From: Onthophagus taurus
Lineage: Eukaryota; Arthropoda; Insecta; Coleoptera; Scarabaeidae
Length of the DNA stretch: 64,000 bases
Assembly: GCF_036711975.1 (NCBI RefSeq)
Contig: NC_091972.1
Location: 28,959,001-29,023,000, forward strand
Direction of reading: 5' to 3'
The position numbers and the translations under genes are program-made. Positions 11,604 through 24,784 of the stretch are shown here, one piece after another. How positions within the stretch are numbered: the stretch's first letter is position 1; each line of letters opens with the position of its first letter. A model generated the notes under the pieces. The model searched no databases and was not told the origin of the DNA. It saw only the letters and a list, made by a program, of their open reading frames with translations.

Positions 11604-13131
11604 ACCGAGGTGAAAGAGGCAATCGCGAGATGTAAGTCGAAGAAGGCATCGGGACCGGACGGGATAGGAAACGCTGCTTTAAAGGCCATGCCTTTAAAGG
11701 CGGTCGTTTCGCTGACGGGAATCATCAATGCGGCGTTCCGGCTGCGGCATTTCCCTACCAAGTGGAAATGCGCGGACGTCGTCGTGTTACCGAAACCCGG
11801 GGCGAACCTAACGTTCCCGCAAAGCTACAGGCCCATCAGTTTGCTTTCTTGTCTCGGCAAGGTATGCGAGAGGATCGTCCAGACGAGGCTACAAAGATCA
11901 GTTCAAGATCTTAAGCTCATTCAGGACGAACAGTTTGGTTTCCGACCCAAACATTCGACCGTACACCAGGTACTGCGACTTGTCGAATACATAACCGAAG
12001 GCTTCAATCGAAAGCAAAGCACTTGTGCGGCGCTTTTCGATGTTGCCAAGGCGTTCGACAAAGTATGGCATGAAGGACTTTTGTTCAAAATGCTAGAAGC
12101 GGGCGTGCCCCTGGCGTTGGTTCAATTGATCGCGTCCTATCTTGGCGGTAGGAAGGCGCGCATCAAATTGAACGGTACGCGTTCGACAGAGCGAATCCTA
12201 ACTGCTGGCGTCCCTCAGGGGTCGTTGCTTTCACCGATACTCTTTTGTATCTTTGTTAGCGACCTACCCCGGTGCGAGGGCACTCAGTTAGCGATGTACG
12301 CCGACGATGTGTGCATCTACAGCAGATCTTGGTCCCCCGAGATCGCCGCTCGTAGACTGCAGACAGCATCGGATCAGCTGCAAGACTACTTCGCAAAGTG
12401 GCGGGTCAAAATCAACGCTGATAAAAGTACCGCAGTACTCTTTACTCGGCGTAGACAGAGACCCCCCGATGCGTTGGTACTGCGAGGGAACGAGCTTCCC
12501 TGGCATTCCGAAACCAGGTATTTGGGTGTCATTCTGGACTCTAAACTAACTTGGAAAAGTCACATCGAGGCCATGGCGAACCGGGCGAAGGTAGCTCTGG
12601 TCAATCTGTACGCTCTGATAAATCGCCGAAGTAAGTTGGATCCTCTCCGGAAGATTCGACTCTACAAAGCGGTTATCAGACCTGCGATGACATACGCTTC
12701 TTCAGTCTGGGGTTACGCCGCGCACTCGCACGTGCAAAAACTCCAAGTGGTTCAGAACAAGGTCCTAAGGATGGCATTCGATGCTCCTTGGTTTGTCAGT
12801 AATGCGACACTGCACAATGATTCCCAGATGGTGACCATCGAGGAATTCATTCGGAACAAAGCCAGTACCGAGTTTACGCGGCTCGAAGACCACCCAAATC
12901 CCCTCCTAGCGGGATTAACGGATTACGACGTTGAACACCTTCGCCATAAACGGCCAAGGCTGCTTCTCGTCTGACGATCCGGGAACCCGACTGTCCTTTC
13001 CAAATCCACTTCCGATATCGCTAATTTAGCGAATATTAACTAATATATTTTCCGTCTGTTTTAGATCCGATGAAGAGGGTTAAGGAAGATTCCAGGAACC
13101 TCAAGAGGCCCGTCAAGTTCACCGTTCACCG
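11604..13131 (+). mobile_element. 5'-truncated second Jockey-type copy fused to the tail of the first
   Basis: It begins at the equivalent of position 10073 of the first copy, immediately after that copy's GTTCACC repeats and with no intervening target DNA. It runs to its own GTTCACC tail and the right target duplication. The join shares ACCG between the tail repeat and the truncated copy. About six substitutions separate the two copies. Confidence 0.92.
11610..12974 (+). pseudogene. ORF2 C-terminal fragment of the second copy
   Basis: This fragment holds the reverse transcriptase half and C-terminus (about 454 codons), open to the natural stop and nearly identical to 10079-11443. The endonuclease and ORF1 are missing because the copy is 5' truncated. 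No ATG starts the frame at the junction, so it is not expected to make a working protein. Confidence 0.9.
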
Positions 13132-13145
13132 TTCACCAACGAACG
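13132..13145 (+). repeat. Target-site duplication, right copy
   Basis: TTCACCAACGAACG is identical to 6571-6584. Confidence 0.85.
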
Positions 13146-13149
13146 CTCA

Positions 13150-13650
13150 ATGACCTTTAATAATAAAAAAATATATACCCCACGAGTGTATTAATAAAAA
13201 TTGGATATCCATTAAAATCATAATAAACCAATTAAGGAAAGAAAATCAAATGAAAGTAATTACATATGAAATCACATACAGTATGTCCGTAAGTAGCGGA
13301 TATAGGCGATAAAATTATTATAAACGGTTTATGGAAAAATCCTTGAAACGGGAGTTATGCAGCTGCATCCCGATAGCATACATAGAGACTCGAAATGAAA
13401 CGGTATACCGAGAATTTAATGATAAACGAAAAAGTATAAAGGGACAAGAGCAGCCGATTTCCAGCCGATTTCCAGCCAATTCTTAGTCCATCGATCACAT
13501 TTTCAGGACAGCAAGAAAAGCACGAAAAAAGAAGAACAAATGAACCTCATACAGTGAGTAATTTTAAGATTAACGTGTTAAACCTTTTCCAAAAATTATT
13601 TTAAACCATACAAACTTTGTAAACTCCGATTTATCAATTATTGGCACTTG
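13150..13650 (+). repeat. Repeat A (inverted partner at 56010-56522)
   Basis: This is an AT-rich repeat of about 500 bp that matches 56010-56522 in reverse complement. It includes a segment CAGTATGTCCGTAAGTAGCG that resembles a mariner-type terminus. I see no coding sequence. In the third unit it directly abuts the H1 3' flank. Confidence 0.75.
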
Positions 13651-13779
13651 GACAGAATTGATGGCAGTCAAAATTCAAATTAACCCGACGATCAGAATAT
13701 GTTCCATTCAAGAGGTCAACTCAACTTACTAAATCATTTTTAGACACTTAGGACATTGTTTAAAATAATTGATTACCAT

Positions 13780-15900
13780 AGTAAGTCATGGCTACCGCTA
13801 TTTTTATTATGTCATCAAATTTGTAGAGTTAAACTTTAAAGTAGATTTCGTAAGAGTACGTCATGATGAATCATATCGAATGCCTTAGAAAAATCAGTGT
13901 ATACGACATCCACCTGACCGCCCCTATCCAAAGAGTCACAAATCACCACAGTAACCACCCCGAGATTGGTAATCGTTGAACGACGCTTGATATATTGATA
14001 TGGTGACACAAATGATTGAATCTGCAGAGAAATCAGATCATCATGTAAATAATCCGTTGAAGTACCTTAGCGAAATTGGACAATAACGATATCGATCGAT
14101 AATCAGTAATGTTGGTACGTTCGCCATGTTTGAATATAGAAACAATGCGCGAGCGCTTCCAAAGTTTAAGAAATGAGCAACTGCTTAAGGGTAGGTTAAT
14201 TATTAAATGAAGCGGAACTGCAAAAACTGTACAGCAATCACGAATGAAAAATGCAGGAAGATCATCATCACCACCATATAATCACCATCAGTAAGTTTAT
14301 CAGGTAACCTTTCTAGGAAATGAAGAACTTGTGCTTCGGTGACATCAGCAATAAATACTGGAGCATACGTAGAGTGTACATCAACCATGTTGTCAGCAGA
14401 CACCAGTATATACTTTAGAAAATTGATCTGTAAAAGCATTAACTATTTTATCAGGATCAGTGTAGGTGGACTTATCATACATCATTTTGCCAGGAAGTCC
14501 GGAGGTCGTTGCTTTCTCTCTTATATAACTCCAAAAGTTACGAGGATTAGAACTAAGCGATTTTTCAGCATTAATAGTAAAGGAACTATACGCATCAGAG
14601 ATTTTCTGTTTAGTCAAACATCTCAGTCTTTTATATTCCGCTGGTAAATAGGGTATGAGGATCTACGACACAATCTCTTAGGAACAACTAAATCCAAAAT
14701 CTCATACAACTTTGTATAGAAAGCTGACAAAGGCATTAACCTGCACATTTAGAAAAGACCAATCCGTATAATGTAGTTCATCATACAAACCAGGAAAGTT
14801 GGTTCTTCGCAAATTATAGCGACCACTCAAAGACGGAAACTTCGGCAAACCATCATTTGCCATCAGTAAGTTCAATGTAATATCTAAGGCGGGATGGTAC
14901 TGACCCTCGTAAACGAAGGGACAATCATCATGAACAAGATCAAACCGATGATCAGTATTTGTCAGAACCAAATCCAATAGACGATTGTCACAGTTTAATG
15001 CATGATTGAGTTGACAAAGGTCCAGAAAGTCACAAAAATTACGAAATAACTCCATTTTTTCACATATGATTGATATGCCAGGTGCCTTAATATATTCAGG
15101 CAAATTAAAATCACCAAGGCTAAGGACAAGAAAATTTAAATCTTTATGTTCTAAGGCGTCCAAGAAACATAGCAACTCAGGTTGTGGATTATCAGGAGGT
15201 ATCTACAACCAGGATATATAAGATCACTGACCATAAAGAACACTTGCAAATCAACACATCGACAAGTGGTACTAAAGACTGAATATCTGTAGATTCAACC
15301 GATTCAACATCATGATGACTAGATACAGCAAGCAGAAGTCCTCCACCTCTATTATGTCCAACCAAATCAAGCTTACGATCAGCTCCCACGACGCTGTACT
15401 TATCCAAGAATAATTCATTGGATCCAAAATCCGAATTTAAATTAGTTTTTACCAAACCCTTTTCGCCAGACTCAGTTCTTGTTTTTAATTCAGTCGAGAG
15501 ACATTGAGACAGAAATGTTCTTAAATTTATTATGGGATTTCAAATTCCTATTACGAAATATTACGAAAAACAGTCTTAAAAGAATTATAATCCGACAATT
15601 TTACTCGTATAGGCCTACATCTCGCGCTATTAGAAGCGTAAAATTTACCATAGCGAAAACGCTGAATAATAGGTTCAGTAACCCCAAGTGCGTAAATAGT
15701 TTGCCCAGAAAGGCAAAATGCTCATCACCTTGTTCCTTACGTGATAAGCCGTCGGATTCAGGAATATTATAAATCATCAGTTTATTCTTCCTACGCGCGC
15801 GTCCCATCACTTCGTGTATAATTTTTTCGGAATCAAAATCGTTTAAAGAATGTGAAGATGGCGAAGTAACATTTGATTTCAGAGCAGCAATATCCATCTG
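13780..15900 (-). mobile_element. Degenerate non-LTR retrotransposon
   Basis: Read on the minus strand, broken frames give, in order, an ORF1 piece (MIYNIPESDGLSRKEQGDE, 15601-15897), an AP-endonuclease piece (15192-15455), the endonuclease motif LSLGDFNLPEY (14702-15175), the linker NFWSYIREK (14393-14617) and the reverse transcriptase motif YTDFSKAFD (about 13860-13920). Several frameshifts and stops break it, and the 3' part of the reverse transcriptase is missing. It is an old, inactive LINE of the Jockey/I/CR1 group; I cannot place it more precisely. Confidence 0.78.
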
Positions 15901-15949
15901 AAGAGAGATTATAGTGGCTTTCAGACTATTTAAGTCAAATTATAATCCA

Positions 15950-16889
15950 CTATAATCTCTCTATAATCCCCTTACTAATTACGGCAACGCGAAGCTCCAA
16001 CATAGACTCACACTTCGGTAACAAATATATATTAGAATAACTAGAATATGACACATGTCACAGAAGTGACTTAATGTTACTTTCTATTTTTAGGAACAAG
16101 AAAGAATTTTTTAATAACAAGATGTAGAAATTAGAAACATGAAACAGACATATCTGTTTGGATTGGATCTAATTAACAACAGCATCGGGTTAGAAGTTAA
16201 ATTACGACAACCAGAAGACGTCGAAATCGCAGAAGCATATGCATTAGAAATTGCAAATTACAACACACAAAAGCAACGATTTCTTCAAAACATCCGACAG
16301 CCAATAACAAAAAATAGTTTCAGTCCTACTCCTATAGTAGCGCAAAAGCAGATTTCAACAGAAAGAAGACCAGTGATGTCGTCATATCAGACTCGTTTGA
16401 TTACGCAAGTCAAGGTAGCTTTAGAATGTTAGATCTATTGCGTGGTGTGCGGGTCTGAACATTATTAACCTCATATGAACTTCATCACGAACCGTAACTG
16501 TCATTAAACGGTGTAGGCGTTGTAATAAACTCATCATTCAGTACTTGAACCTGACGTGAAGTACATTTCGTTAAAACACACGCTCGCGATTCAAATGGCT
16601 AATTTATCGTACGTCTACCTTTCAAAAGTTACCTCTAAGCCGCGGAGCGGGGCGTCATTCAAACTCATTCAAAAAAATTGCATTATAGAAGCAGTTGTAA
16701 ACACTAAAACTTCAAATCAATGCAACACGCTGTTTTTTTTCTAACAACCTTGTCGAAACCGAGAACGAAAACAGACCGGATCACCGGCCGATTATCGCCC
16801 AGCACTCCCGAATATTGAATATTAATTTAGGTTTTAAAATTCATTATAAAGAGTAGTGAGAGTTTTTTTTTGCACCCTCATAAAACACC
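15950..16889 (+). other. Spacer with a possible retroelement gag fragment
   Basis: A 97-codon frame at 16139-16432 contains INNSIGLEVKLRQPEDVEIA, reminiscent of a retrotransposon gag segment, but I cannot confirm it. I see no other gene. Confidence 0.3.
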
Positions 16890-17640
16890 GTCATAAAACT
16901 AAATAAAGGAGGTGGGCGCATTTGCGTTTAAGCTTGAAATGAAATTTGCAAGCTCTTTGGATACGTCACTGGTTAAAATTTAAACAATTGACTAAGGTCA
17001 ATTTTGTTTCATGACTTCTTTCAGTCGAATGGAACAAAGATTCACTAAAAATGAAAAACGTTCCTTATCATATCTCGATTTTATGCGCGAAGACGAGTCT
17101 CCCAACGCTCTATAATAGGATTACAGTTATACGGGCGTACGTAATTAATAAATATTTTGAATATTAAAGGTAAATGAACGCAATCGATGAGATGTAGGAT
17201 ATAATCACAAAAAGAAATTGCAGAAGACTTGCTCCTCGCGTACATAAATCAATAAAAAAGACGTGAACTGTAAAAATACTAACTTACCGTAAATAAAAAC
17301 TGTCAGCAAAAGATAACACATAAACTAAAAAAATATATTTCAAGAATTAAAAAAAACCCTGTTTAAAAACACAAATACGGTCTCAAATAAGTTCACTCGG
17401 TAACTTCTGTTTAAACAACACAACACAGTTGCTAGAATAAGAATGAATATTTTAGCCTTCTCAACGGTCCAGGAAACATCTCTGCTAGGATGGAGTAGGG
17501 GTATTTACCCAACTCACATTTCTCCAAAACCGACCTCTTCTGTAAATTTTTTACATCTGTTTTAGGGTTTTACGAGTTGACCTATCCAAAACAATGATAT
17601 TTTTCTTAATCTTTGTATCAATATCCTTTTTCACAACTGC
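16890..17640 (-). repeat. Penelope-like 3' end fragment (inverted partner at 54880-55640)
   Basis: About 750 bp match 54880-55640 in reverse complement. That region follows a GIY-YIG endonuclease frame, so this is the 3' non-coding end of the same Penelope-like family. Confidence 0.7.
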
Positions 17641-18689
17641 TCTATTTAATGCTTCCTCTGACCGAAAATAAGAATCCCATTTAACACACAAATTTAATGG
17701 ATTTGAAAAAGGGTATTTAACAGGAACGGTTATGGTTGGAAATGGTTTTATATTTATAAAGCGTAAATAGTTTGCGTAAATGGTTTATTTTGCTTGAATA
17801 ATTTTATTTCAATAATAATATTTATTAAAGTAAATAAAGAAAAAAATATAGTTGATATAGAGCACAAAAAAATATAAATGGATGTAAATTGAAATGAATC
17901 AAAACTAATGATAATAATATTGCATAAGTAAAGTAAAAAAGTAATGTTTTTCTTTTAAGAAAAAGAGATAATGGAAATACAAGGTTCTAAGAAGATAACA
18001 AAAAAAATAAAGTAAAATAATATCGGGTGGCGAACAAGTGACTCACACAACAGACAAGTTTGAAATCGGAGATTTCGTGTATTTTAAATTTAAACGAAAA
18101 TGGGAAGCTCGCCATTTGAAGAATTTTCGTTAGATTTGATTTTTACTAGAATTATTGCTCCACAATTAATCGAGTATGACAGCAAATAGGTATGATTGAA
18201 GAATTCTGCTGAGGTTGGTAATTTTATTTATTTACGGTTGGTATCATTGCTTTGATTTGTGTTGTCGCAAATGGATGACAGTTTTCTTTGTACAGGCTGT
18301 TCTACATAATTCAATTTTTCAAACATTTTTTTTAATCCTTTATTTTTCATTTAGAACCTCAAAGAGTATTTATAACTCCAAACACCGGAGAGGGAGGAAT
18401 TCATTTTCTTTAAACCGCGTTTATTATTGTTTAATAAAATGGATCCAAATTGTGTTGAGGTGAGTACGCTTCTTACTGCGTAATTAATTACGTTAGATTT
18501 TATTACGTTTATTTAAAAGGAATTGGCCACTTCCATAATTGAGACGAGTGAATATGGATTGGACGAGAAAGCAGCTACTGCTGAAATGATACAGTTCTTT
18601 GCTGATGTACATACATATAATGTATGATAAAGAAATGTTGAGGTAATAATTTGTTTCTTTTAAATTATAACTCCATCTAATTATTTATG
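17641..18689. other. AT-rich spacer, no gene recognised
   Basis: I see nothing that reads as a gene or structured element in this kilobase. Confidence 0.5.
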
Positions 18690-20860
18690 TTTAAAAGGAT
18701 TCTGGTTATTTATTGATTAAGATGGATCTAGAAGATGACCTCAACTTTTACATAAATCCGAACAAAAAGGAAGAAAAAAGGATTTAAAAATATCTTCAAG
18801 CGATCATTATCCAACGCAACTTGAGAGTAAGATTGCAATATTCCAAGTTTCTATCATAAAGGTTTAATTATACATATATTTTAGGAATGTTTTTGTTGTT
18901 TTAGTAGCTTGCATTATCAAGGGATGAAACCGTATTATAAGTTATATGCAACAAGTGTATGTATTTCTGGAGATAATGCAGTGAAGAAAGGATTTTTATC
19001 CAGTTTTGCTTATTGTCAAGTATTTAATTATCAAGTGGTATGTATTAAATATAATTTTTCTTTTAATTTTTAATTTTCAGTATGCAATTTCTATAATGTT
19101 CTTATCTAGAATTTTCGATCAAGTAATTTTTTTATATCAATCCATAATTTAAATCAAAAGAAAAATGAAAATCAAAATCAGGCTACTAAAAACTAAGACA
19201 AACAAAAACAATACATACTTAAACAAAAACAAGCAATGCATAGGAATTGCAAAGTTTATATAAAAATTCGAATTTGCTCCCTTTTTTCATTTCCAATTTG
19301 TTGCTACTGAAGCTAAGCAGTACACAGCACATAAAAATTGTTTTAAAGTTGGGAGAAGGTTCTCCCTATCAGGCCATTGCAAAGTAGTAACATTGGATAT
19401 AACTTCCTCAGAAAGCAAGATGATTCTCTTCTATCGTCAATTTATATTTTGTTATATGCTAAATTTTTAAATGATGAATGCGTTTCTTCAAGTACACTTC
19501 CTAATTCCTTTCACATTTTTATAGCATCAGATAGGGAAGCATTTTTTTACAATTAGTCAAGTCCCATGGATTTTGGCTTTAATATTAGGTATTTTTTGGT
19601 GGGTATATTGTAGGATAAATTTCCTTTTTATTTTCTTCACTTACTTTTAACAGTTTTTCCCATTAACTTACATACAGTATGTCCCCGGATCGAGTTACAA
19701 AGAGGAAAAAAATGTTTGTTACTGATTTTTCAAACTTGTCTCAGCATAAATAATGCGTCGGATATGTTCAAACTACTAAATCGCATGAATCTTATACTCT
19801 AACTATAAAAGTTAACTAATTATTTCAATTTTTATGTAAAAATTGGACTTTTTTCTATTTATGATATGTAACCATAGAAACCATAAAAGTTACAACTTAT
19901 GTTGGTGAGATTAAGTCTTTTCATGTGATGTTAACCGTGAAAGAGAGAATTTATTTAGTACTGTGCTATGGTACTAGTGAATCATGTTTTCGTGTAGTTA
20001 TACAAAAATTCCAGCAAAAATATCCGGACACAAAAATATCTCATGTTGGGGCTCGCAAACTTATCAAAAAATTTTTGGAAACGGGTTCTGTATTATCCAT
20101 AAAGAGGCAGACAAAGAGACTAAATGAGGAAGACGCTGCTTTTCAGATAGCTTTTCAACAAATAACATTGTTTCTTCCCAGCATTGTAGTTATTGGAGCG
20201 ATGTAAATCCAATTATCCTTAAATTTTATACGGTCACCAGCACATAGTCCTGATCTTACAATTATGGATTTTTATTTTTGGGGACGATTGAAACAAATTG
20301 TTTACAGTGAACCATTACAAGATGATGCAGAACTATTAAAACTAAGAATAATTAAAGCGATAGAAACTCTACCACTGGCGGAAATTCGTACTTCTTATAA
20401 AGAATTTAGAACTCGTCTTCAAATGTGTGCCAAATTGGGAGGGAATTTGTTTGAATGAGGATTTGTTCACTTACAAATAAATAATATTACTTACTATTTT
20501 ATTCAATTAGCCATATTTTAATTTGATTTGTCCGTATATTTTTCACTAACATAAGTTGTAACTTTTATTTTATTTTATTGGTTTCTATTATTTTTACATA
20601 AAAATGGGAATAATTAGTTAACTTCTATAGTTAGAATATAAAGTTCGTGCGATTTAGTGGTTTGAACATATCCGACGCATTATGTATGCTGAGATAAGTT
20701 TGAAAAATCAGTAATAAATTTTTTTTTCCTCTTTGTAACTCGATCCGGGGACATACTGTATAATATGTATTTGCAGGCAATCCAGTATACTGTTAATTTT
20801 GATTAAAGAAAGGAAATTATAATTTTTTCTCGCCCTGGTTTAAAGTAACATTTAAGGTGA
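18690..20860 (+). repeat. Unclassified spacer repeat R, split by a mariner-type insertion
   Basis: Sequence at 18690-19672 and 20761-20860 matches 47390-48420 in reverse complement. It has no long frame and no recognised ends. Its presence in both histone spacers in opposite orientation shows that the spacer itself was inverted. Confidence 0.7.
19675..20758 (+). mobile_element. Internally deleted mariner-type element with TA duplication
   Basis: Inverted termini beginning CAGTATGTCCCCGGATCGAG are flanked by TA at 19673-19674 and 20759-20760. The uninterrupted site exists near 47470-47490 (reverse strand), confirming the ends. The terminal repeats extend for over 100 bp. Two transposase scraps remain: an N-terminal helix-turn-helix segment (19925-20206) and a C-terminal segment with MDFYFWGRLKQIVYSEPLQD (20264-20458). 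The catalytic core between them is deleted, so it is non-autonomous. Confidence 0.88.
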
Positions 20861-21539
20861 TCCAGAATGCGTTTAAACACTTTCTGATAATTTTAGAATT
20901 TCATAGAAACGTCTAGGTAACTACGGAAAAGTTTTGTCTGGAGATTTTTTGACATCTGAGATCATTTCTGAGTATTAAGAAATTCTTAAAAATATCTGGA
21001 TATTCGAGGAAAAGCATTGATAAGTTAGTTTTCGGAGACTTGTTGACATCTATTAGTGTCGTCTGGGAATCGCTAAAAGTACCTTCTCAGAAATCGTTTA
21101 GACACTTTTTGGCATATTTGGGTGCCTGAAAATCTACGTCAAATTCACGAAAAGTCCTTTTAATGTGACGTTTTAACGATGGGCAATGATGACGAACATT
21201 GCGTCAAATCTGGCGGTGCGGCGTCAGACTTTTGTTTTTGGGGCTTTTTGAAATCTTTTCCCGCAATAAACCTCGTCTTTCTCAAGGCCTACAACTTTTA
21301 TCATTTTCATATAGAATTGCTGCGGATCAGTTATTAATTAAATTTCAATTTATTATTCATTCTTACATATTTCCAACAGTCTCAAAAAGTTGTACCTACT
21401 TAAAAATATTAAATTAAAGAACAAGGCTGCATGAACCACGTTGTACCACTTTTAGTTTTTTGTTTTAGTCCTTTTTGCATGAACTCTTTAAATCCCGCTC
21501 TTTACTCCCACCTCCCAACATCTCTTGACTAATAATCTT
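20861..21539. other. Spacer, no gene recognised
   Basis: I see no supported feature here. The end of the stretch may include the 5' part of the LINE that follows. Confidence 0.4.
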
Positions 21540-23290
21540 TCTTTAGTTTAATTCATTTTTTCTTTAGACCGATAAAATGTTTGTGCTCATTTTGATGATC
21601 TCTCTCCTACTTACATTTGAATCTAATATCTTTGATGTCATCAGGGTTAGCGAAACGTGGCTCAAGTCGACCTTACCTTCTACTTTATACCCTCTTCCTA
21701 ATTACTATTTGTTAAGAAATGATCGTATATTCTCACGTGGTGGGGGAGTGGCTTTGTTTATTCGAAACACTTTGCATGCTACCATCGTAGAAACCTCCCA
21801 TGGAACGTTGCCGAATGTGGAGTTTTTGCTTGTAGGGCTGAAAACTGATTATAATAAAGTATTACTCGGTGTTTTTACTGCCCTTCTTCTATGAACTATT
21901 TTGATCAGTTGGGGGAGATTTTGGAAAGGCATTCACTTATCTATGGGACTATCCTGTTAATGGGGGATTTTAATACCTGTCTGTTGAGAAATGATACTCG
22001 CGGTGAGAAACTTCAGTTCGTTACTTCTTCCTTAAACTTATCTATCTTACCCTCTCTGCCTACTCATCATCTTCCTACCTCACATTCTCTTCTTGTTCTT
22101 ATTATTACATCCTGTCCAGACGGCATACTTACACATGGTCAGCTACCTGCCTTCCAATTTTCCATCCATGATTGATGACTAATCTATTGTGCTCTATGGG
22201 TGCAGCATCTGAGTCGTTCTCGGCGTGTTGGGACTTACCGTGATCTAGGGCGAGTTGAAACTAATTTGCTCTTGTCAGATGCACTGATGATTGATTGGCT
22301 TCCACTGTATCGTTTAGCAGATATTGATGCTAAAGTGGACTACTTTAATTCTAAAATCATTAATCTCTATGATAAACATGCCCCACTTAGGCAACGCAGG
22401 ATGAGACACCCGCCTGCACCTTGGCTGAGTGATGAGATAAGATCTCTTATGCGACTGTCTAACCGTGCAAAGTCGGTATTTAAACGTACACCCTCTAGTA
22501 CTAATCGGGAAAATTATCGAATTTTACGCAACCGCTGCGCTGTAATCATAAATGCAAGTATGCTAAGAGATCTTATTTCTACCAGAGGCTGTCTGGAGTC
22601 GCGCCGAGAACATTTTGGAGGACTATGAGATCTCTCGGAGCGATTGACTCTTCGTCTGTCCAAATGTATCTTGATTGTGAGTCGATGGCAAACTTTTTTG
22701 CAGAGCCTCTCCTGAGCATCGATGACGTAACTACGGCGGCTACAATTAATGAAATTCTTACCTCTCTTAAATCTTGCTCCTTATCTCTTACGCTTGTGAC
22801 CGCGACCGAAGTAGGTGATGCTTAGACTTATTCGAAGGCAGTGTATTGGGTCCGGTACTTTTTTCTTTGTTCGTTAATAGTGTTACTAATAATATCTCGT
22901 GTAATTATCATTGGTATGCTGACGACCTCCAGATATATACTACTACAACTGTTGCTGACTTTCCGGAAGCTATTGTGCGACTTAGTAACGATCTACAGTG
23001 TATGATAAATGTTAATAATATCTAATTATCACTACTTGCCATATTCAGTAAATATTATTCTTGATTGTTCTGTTGGGTCATTTGGCATTTGTGCGATAAA
23101 ATGATCCGTTTGCTGATACTGCTCATACTGCTTATACTGTTTAAGTTTATCCATTGTTCGACTAACAATCGACCATGGGATTTTATGTATATATATTTGT
23201 TCTTATTTTTTTTTCTCATTGTTTTTTCTTGTTGTGTACCTTATGTAATTTTATATTCTTATTTGTGGCAATAAATGGTAAATAATAATA
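21540..23290 (+). mobile_element. Broken LINE (family B), endonuclease and reverse transcriptase remnants
   Basis: Pieces in order are an endonuclease (VSETWLKSTLPSTLYPLPNY at 21577-21894, then MGDFNTC at 21891-22175), a linker (22200-22825) and a reverse transcriptase scrap with GSVLGPVLFSLFVN and WYADDLQIYTTTT (about 22835-22990). A deletion removed most of the fingers/palm region at about 22825. It ends in an AATAA-type simple repeat near 23290. It is the same family as 41139-45714. It is inactive. Confidence 0.8.
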
Positions 23291-23869
23291 ATAAAATAAC
23301 ATTAGGTATTAACGTTATCATTAACAAAGATGTTAAAAGATGAACGAAATACATATAATGAAGTTGATAGTTCCGAGATAATCTTAAGATAGGGGCAAGT
23401 GCACTGAGAGCTTTAAGTGCAGTTACGGAACGGTAATTTTAATTTTATTTCTTTACTAACAAATCAATTTTAATTGTTTTCGTAGATACCATTTCCTATT
23501 CTTTCGTTTAGAACTCGGATCCAAATTATTTCTCATAATGTACTAGGTATAACAAGAATTGGGTTCTTGCTAAAGAAGCGATGATTTTTTATGCTTTCCC
23601 AGAGAAAAATCAACGTTCATGTTAGGGAATATTAATTGATATGGTAAATTATCTCATTTATTTACCATTGGTAAATGTTTAAGTAATTAGTTAATTCAAG
23701 ATTATTTCAAATGTTCTTTTGCCGATGCGATTATCAGTAAAATGACTGGAACATCATTAAAACCAAGAGTTGATTCCAAAGAAATCACTTATAACCCGGA
23801 AGCGGTCGTTGAAATCCTTGATGAAATGGCAGTAGCCTTCTTTACGGAGTTGTGGATATAATAAACATC
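23291..23869. other. Spacer, no gene recognised
   Basis: No feature can be supported here. Confidence 0.4.
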
Positions 23870-24781
23870 ATAATAAACAAGGAAAAAGGAAATGTATTGA
23901 ACAAGGGTATTATATGGACTTAAAGAGGCACCAAAGTGTTGGGATGAACAATTTGATCAATGGATTCAAAAGATCAAAGTATGATTTGTGTCTATACCCA
24001 AAGAAAGACGTGTACACAAGAAACAATAGAAAGGTTAAAACACGAATTTAAGGCAAAACATGTAGGAGAATTAAATAAGTTTTTGGGAATGGAAATAATA
24101 AGGGAAGAAAATACTTTGAGAAGAATATATTGATAAAATTTTGAAGAGATTTAATACGACAGACCGCAATGTTAAGAAAACGCCAATGGAAGTAGTAGCA
24201 ACCATTTCAACAACCGACACAAAAACTTTAAAAACTCCCAAAATGTCGTAATAATTACCAAAATTACCCTCGTGATGTTTTCACTCCACTCGTCCCAAAA
24301 TATATAAAAAAAAATCAAATGTTAAACCCATCATCTGCGACCTCTCGTAAGGAATGGGAAAAGTAAAAGGAGTAGGAATCTCGAGTTCCGTTACTGAATT
24401 AAAATTATTTAGTAGATATTAAGGTGATTAAAAAAAACGTAACAGAATGTTGTTTTGTTTTTAATTTAGTTTATAGTAGATATTAGATTTTCGTTTATGT
24501 TCAATGTTACAAAATATGTATGTTTGAAAACAACAATATTTTATTTATTTTAAAAGAAGACAATATCAGAGTGATAGGTTTTGAAATGAAATGTTTCTTT
24601 AATGTTGTTTTGTACTAAAATGTATCTTTTAGAGTAAAAGTTAGGTTAACTTTTATTAGAAGTAAGAACAAATAAAGCTAAGAACAATGGGAAGGTTCCA
24701 TCAAAACTCGTTACTAACCATAGTAGATAAGTAAATAGTATGAAAGGGAGCAAATCTCTAAATCATTAATTCACTTTACTC
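23870..24781 (+). mobile_element. Ty1/copia LTR-retrotransposon remnant
   Basis: Across shifting frames the plus strand spells a copia reverse transcriptase segment: GLKEAPKCWDEQFDQWIQK, then KHVGELNKFLGMEIIREE and YIDKILKRFNTTD, with several frameshifts. The downstream AT-rich part matches 40380-40560 in reverse complement and probably holds the 3' end. The paired remnant is at 40380-41138 plus 45715-46460. It is inactive. Confidence 0.75.
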
Positions 24782-24784
24782 TAA

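Noticed and set aside
16139-16432. A 97-codon frame resembling LTR-retrotransposon gag.
   Set aside because: The similarity is too slight, with no neighbouring protease, reverse transcriptase or LTR pair; kept only as a possibility.
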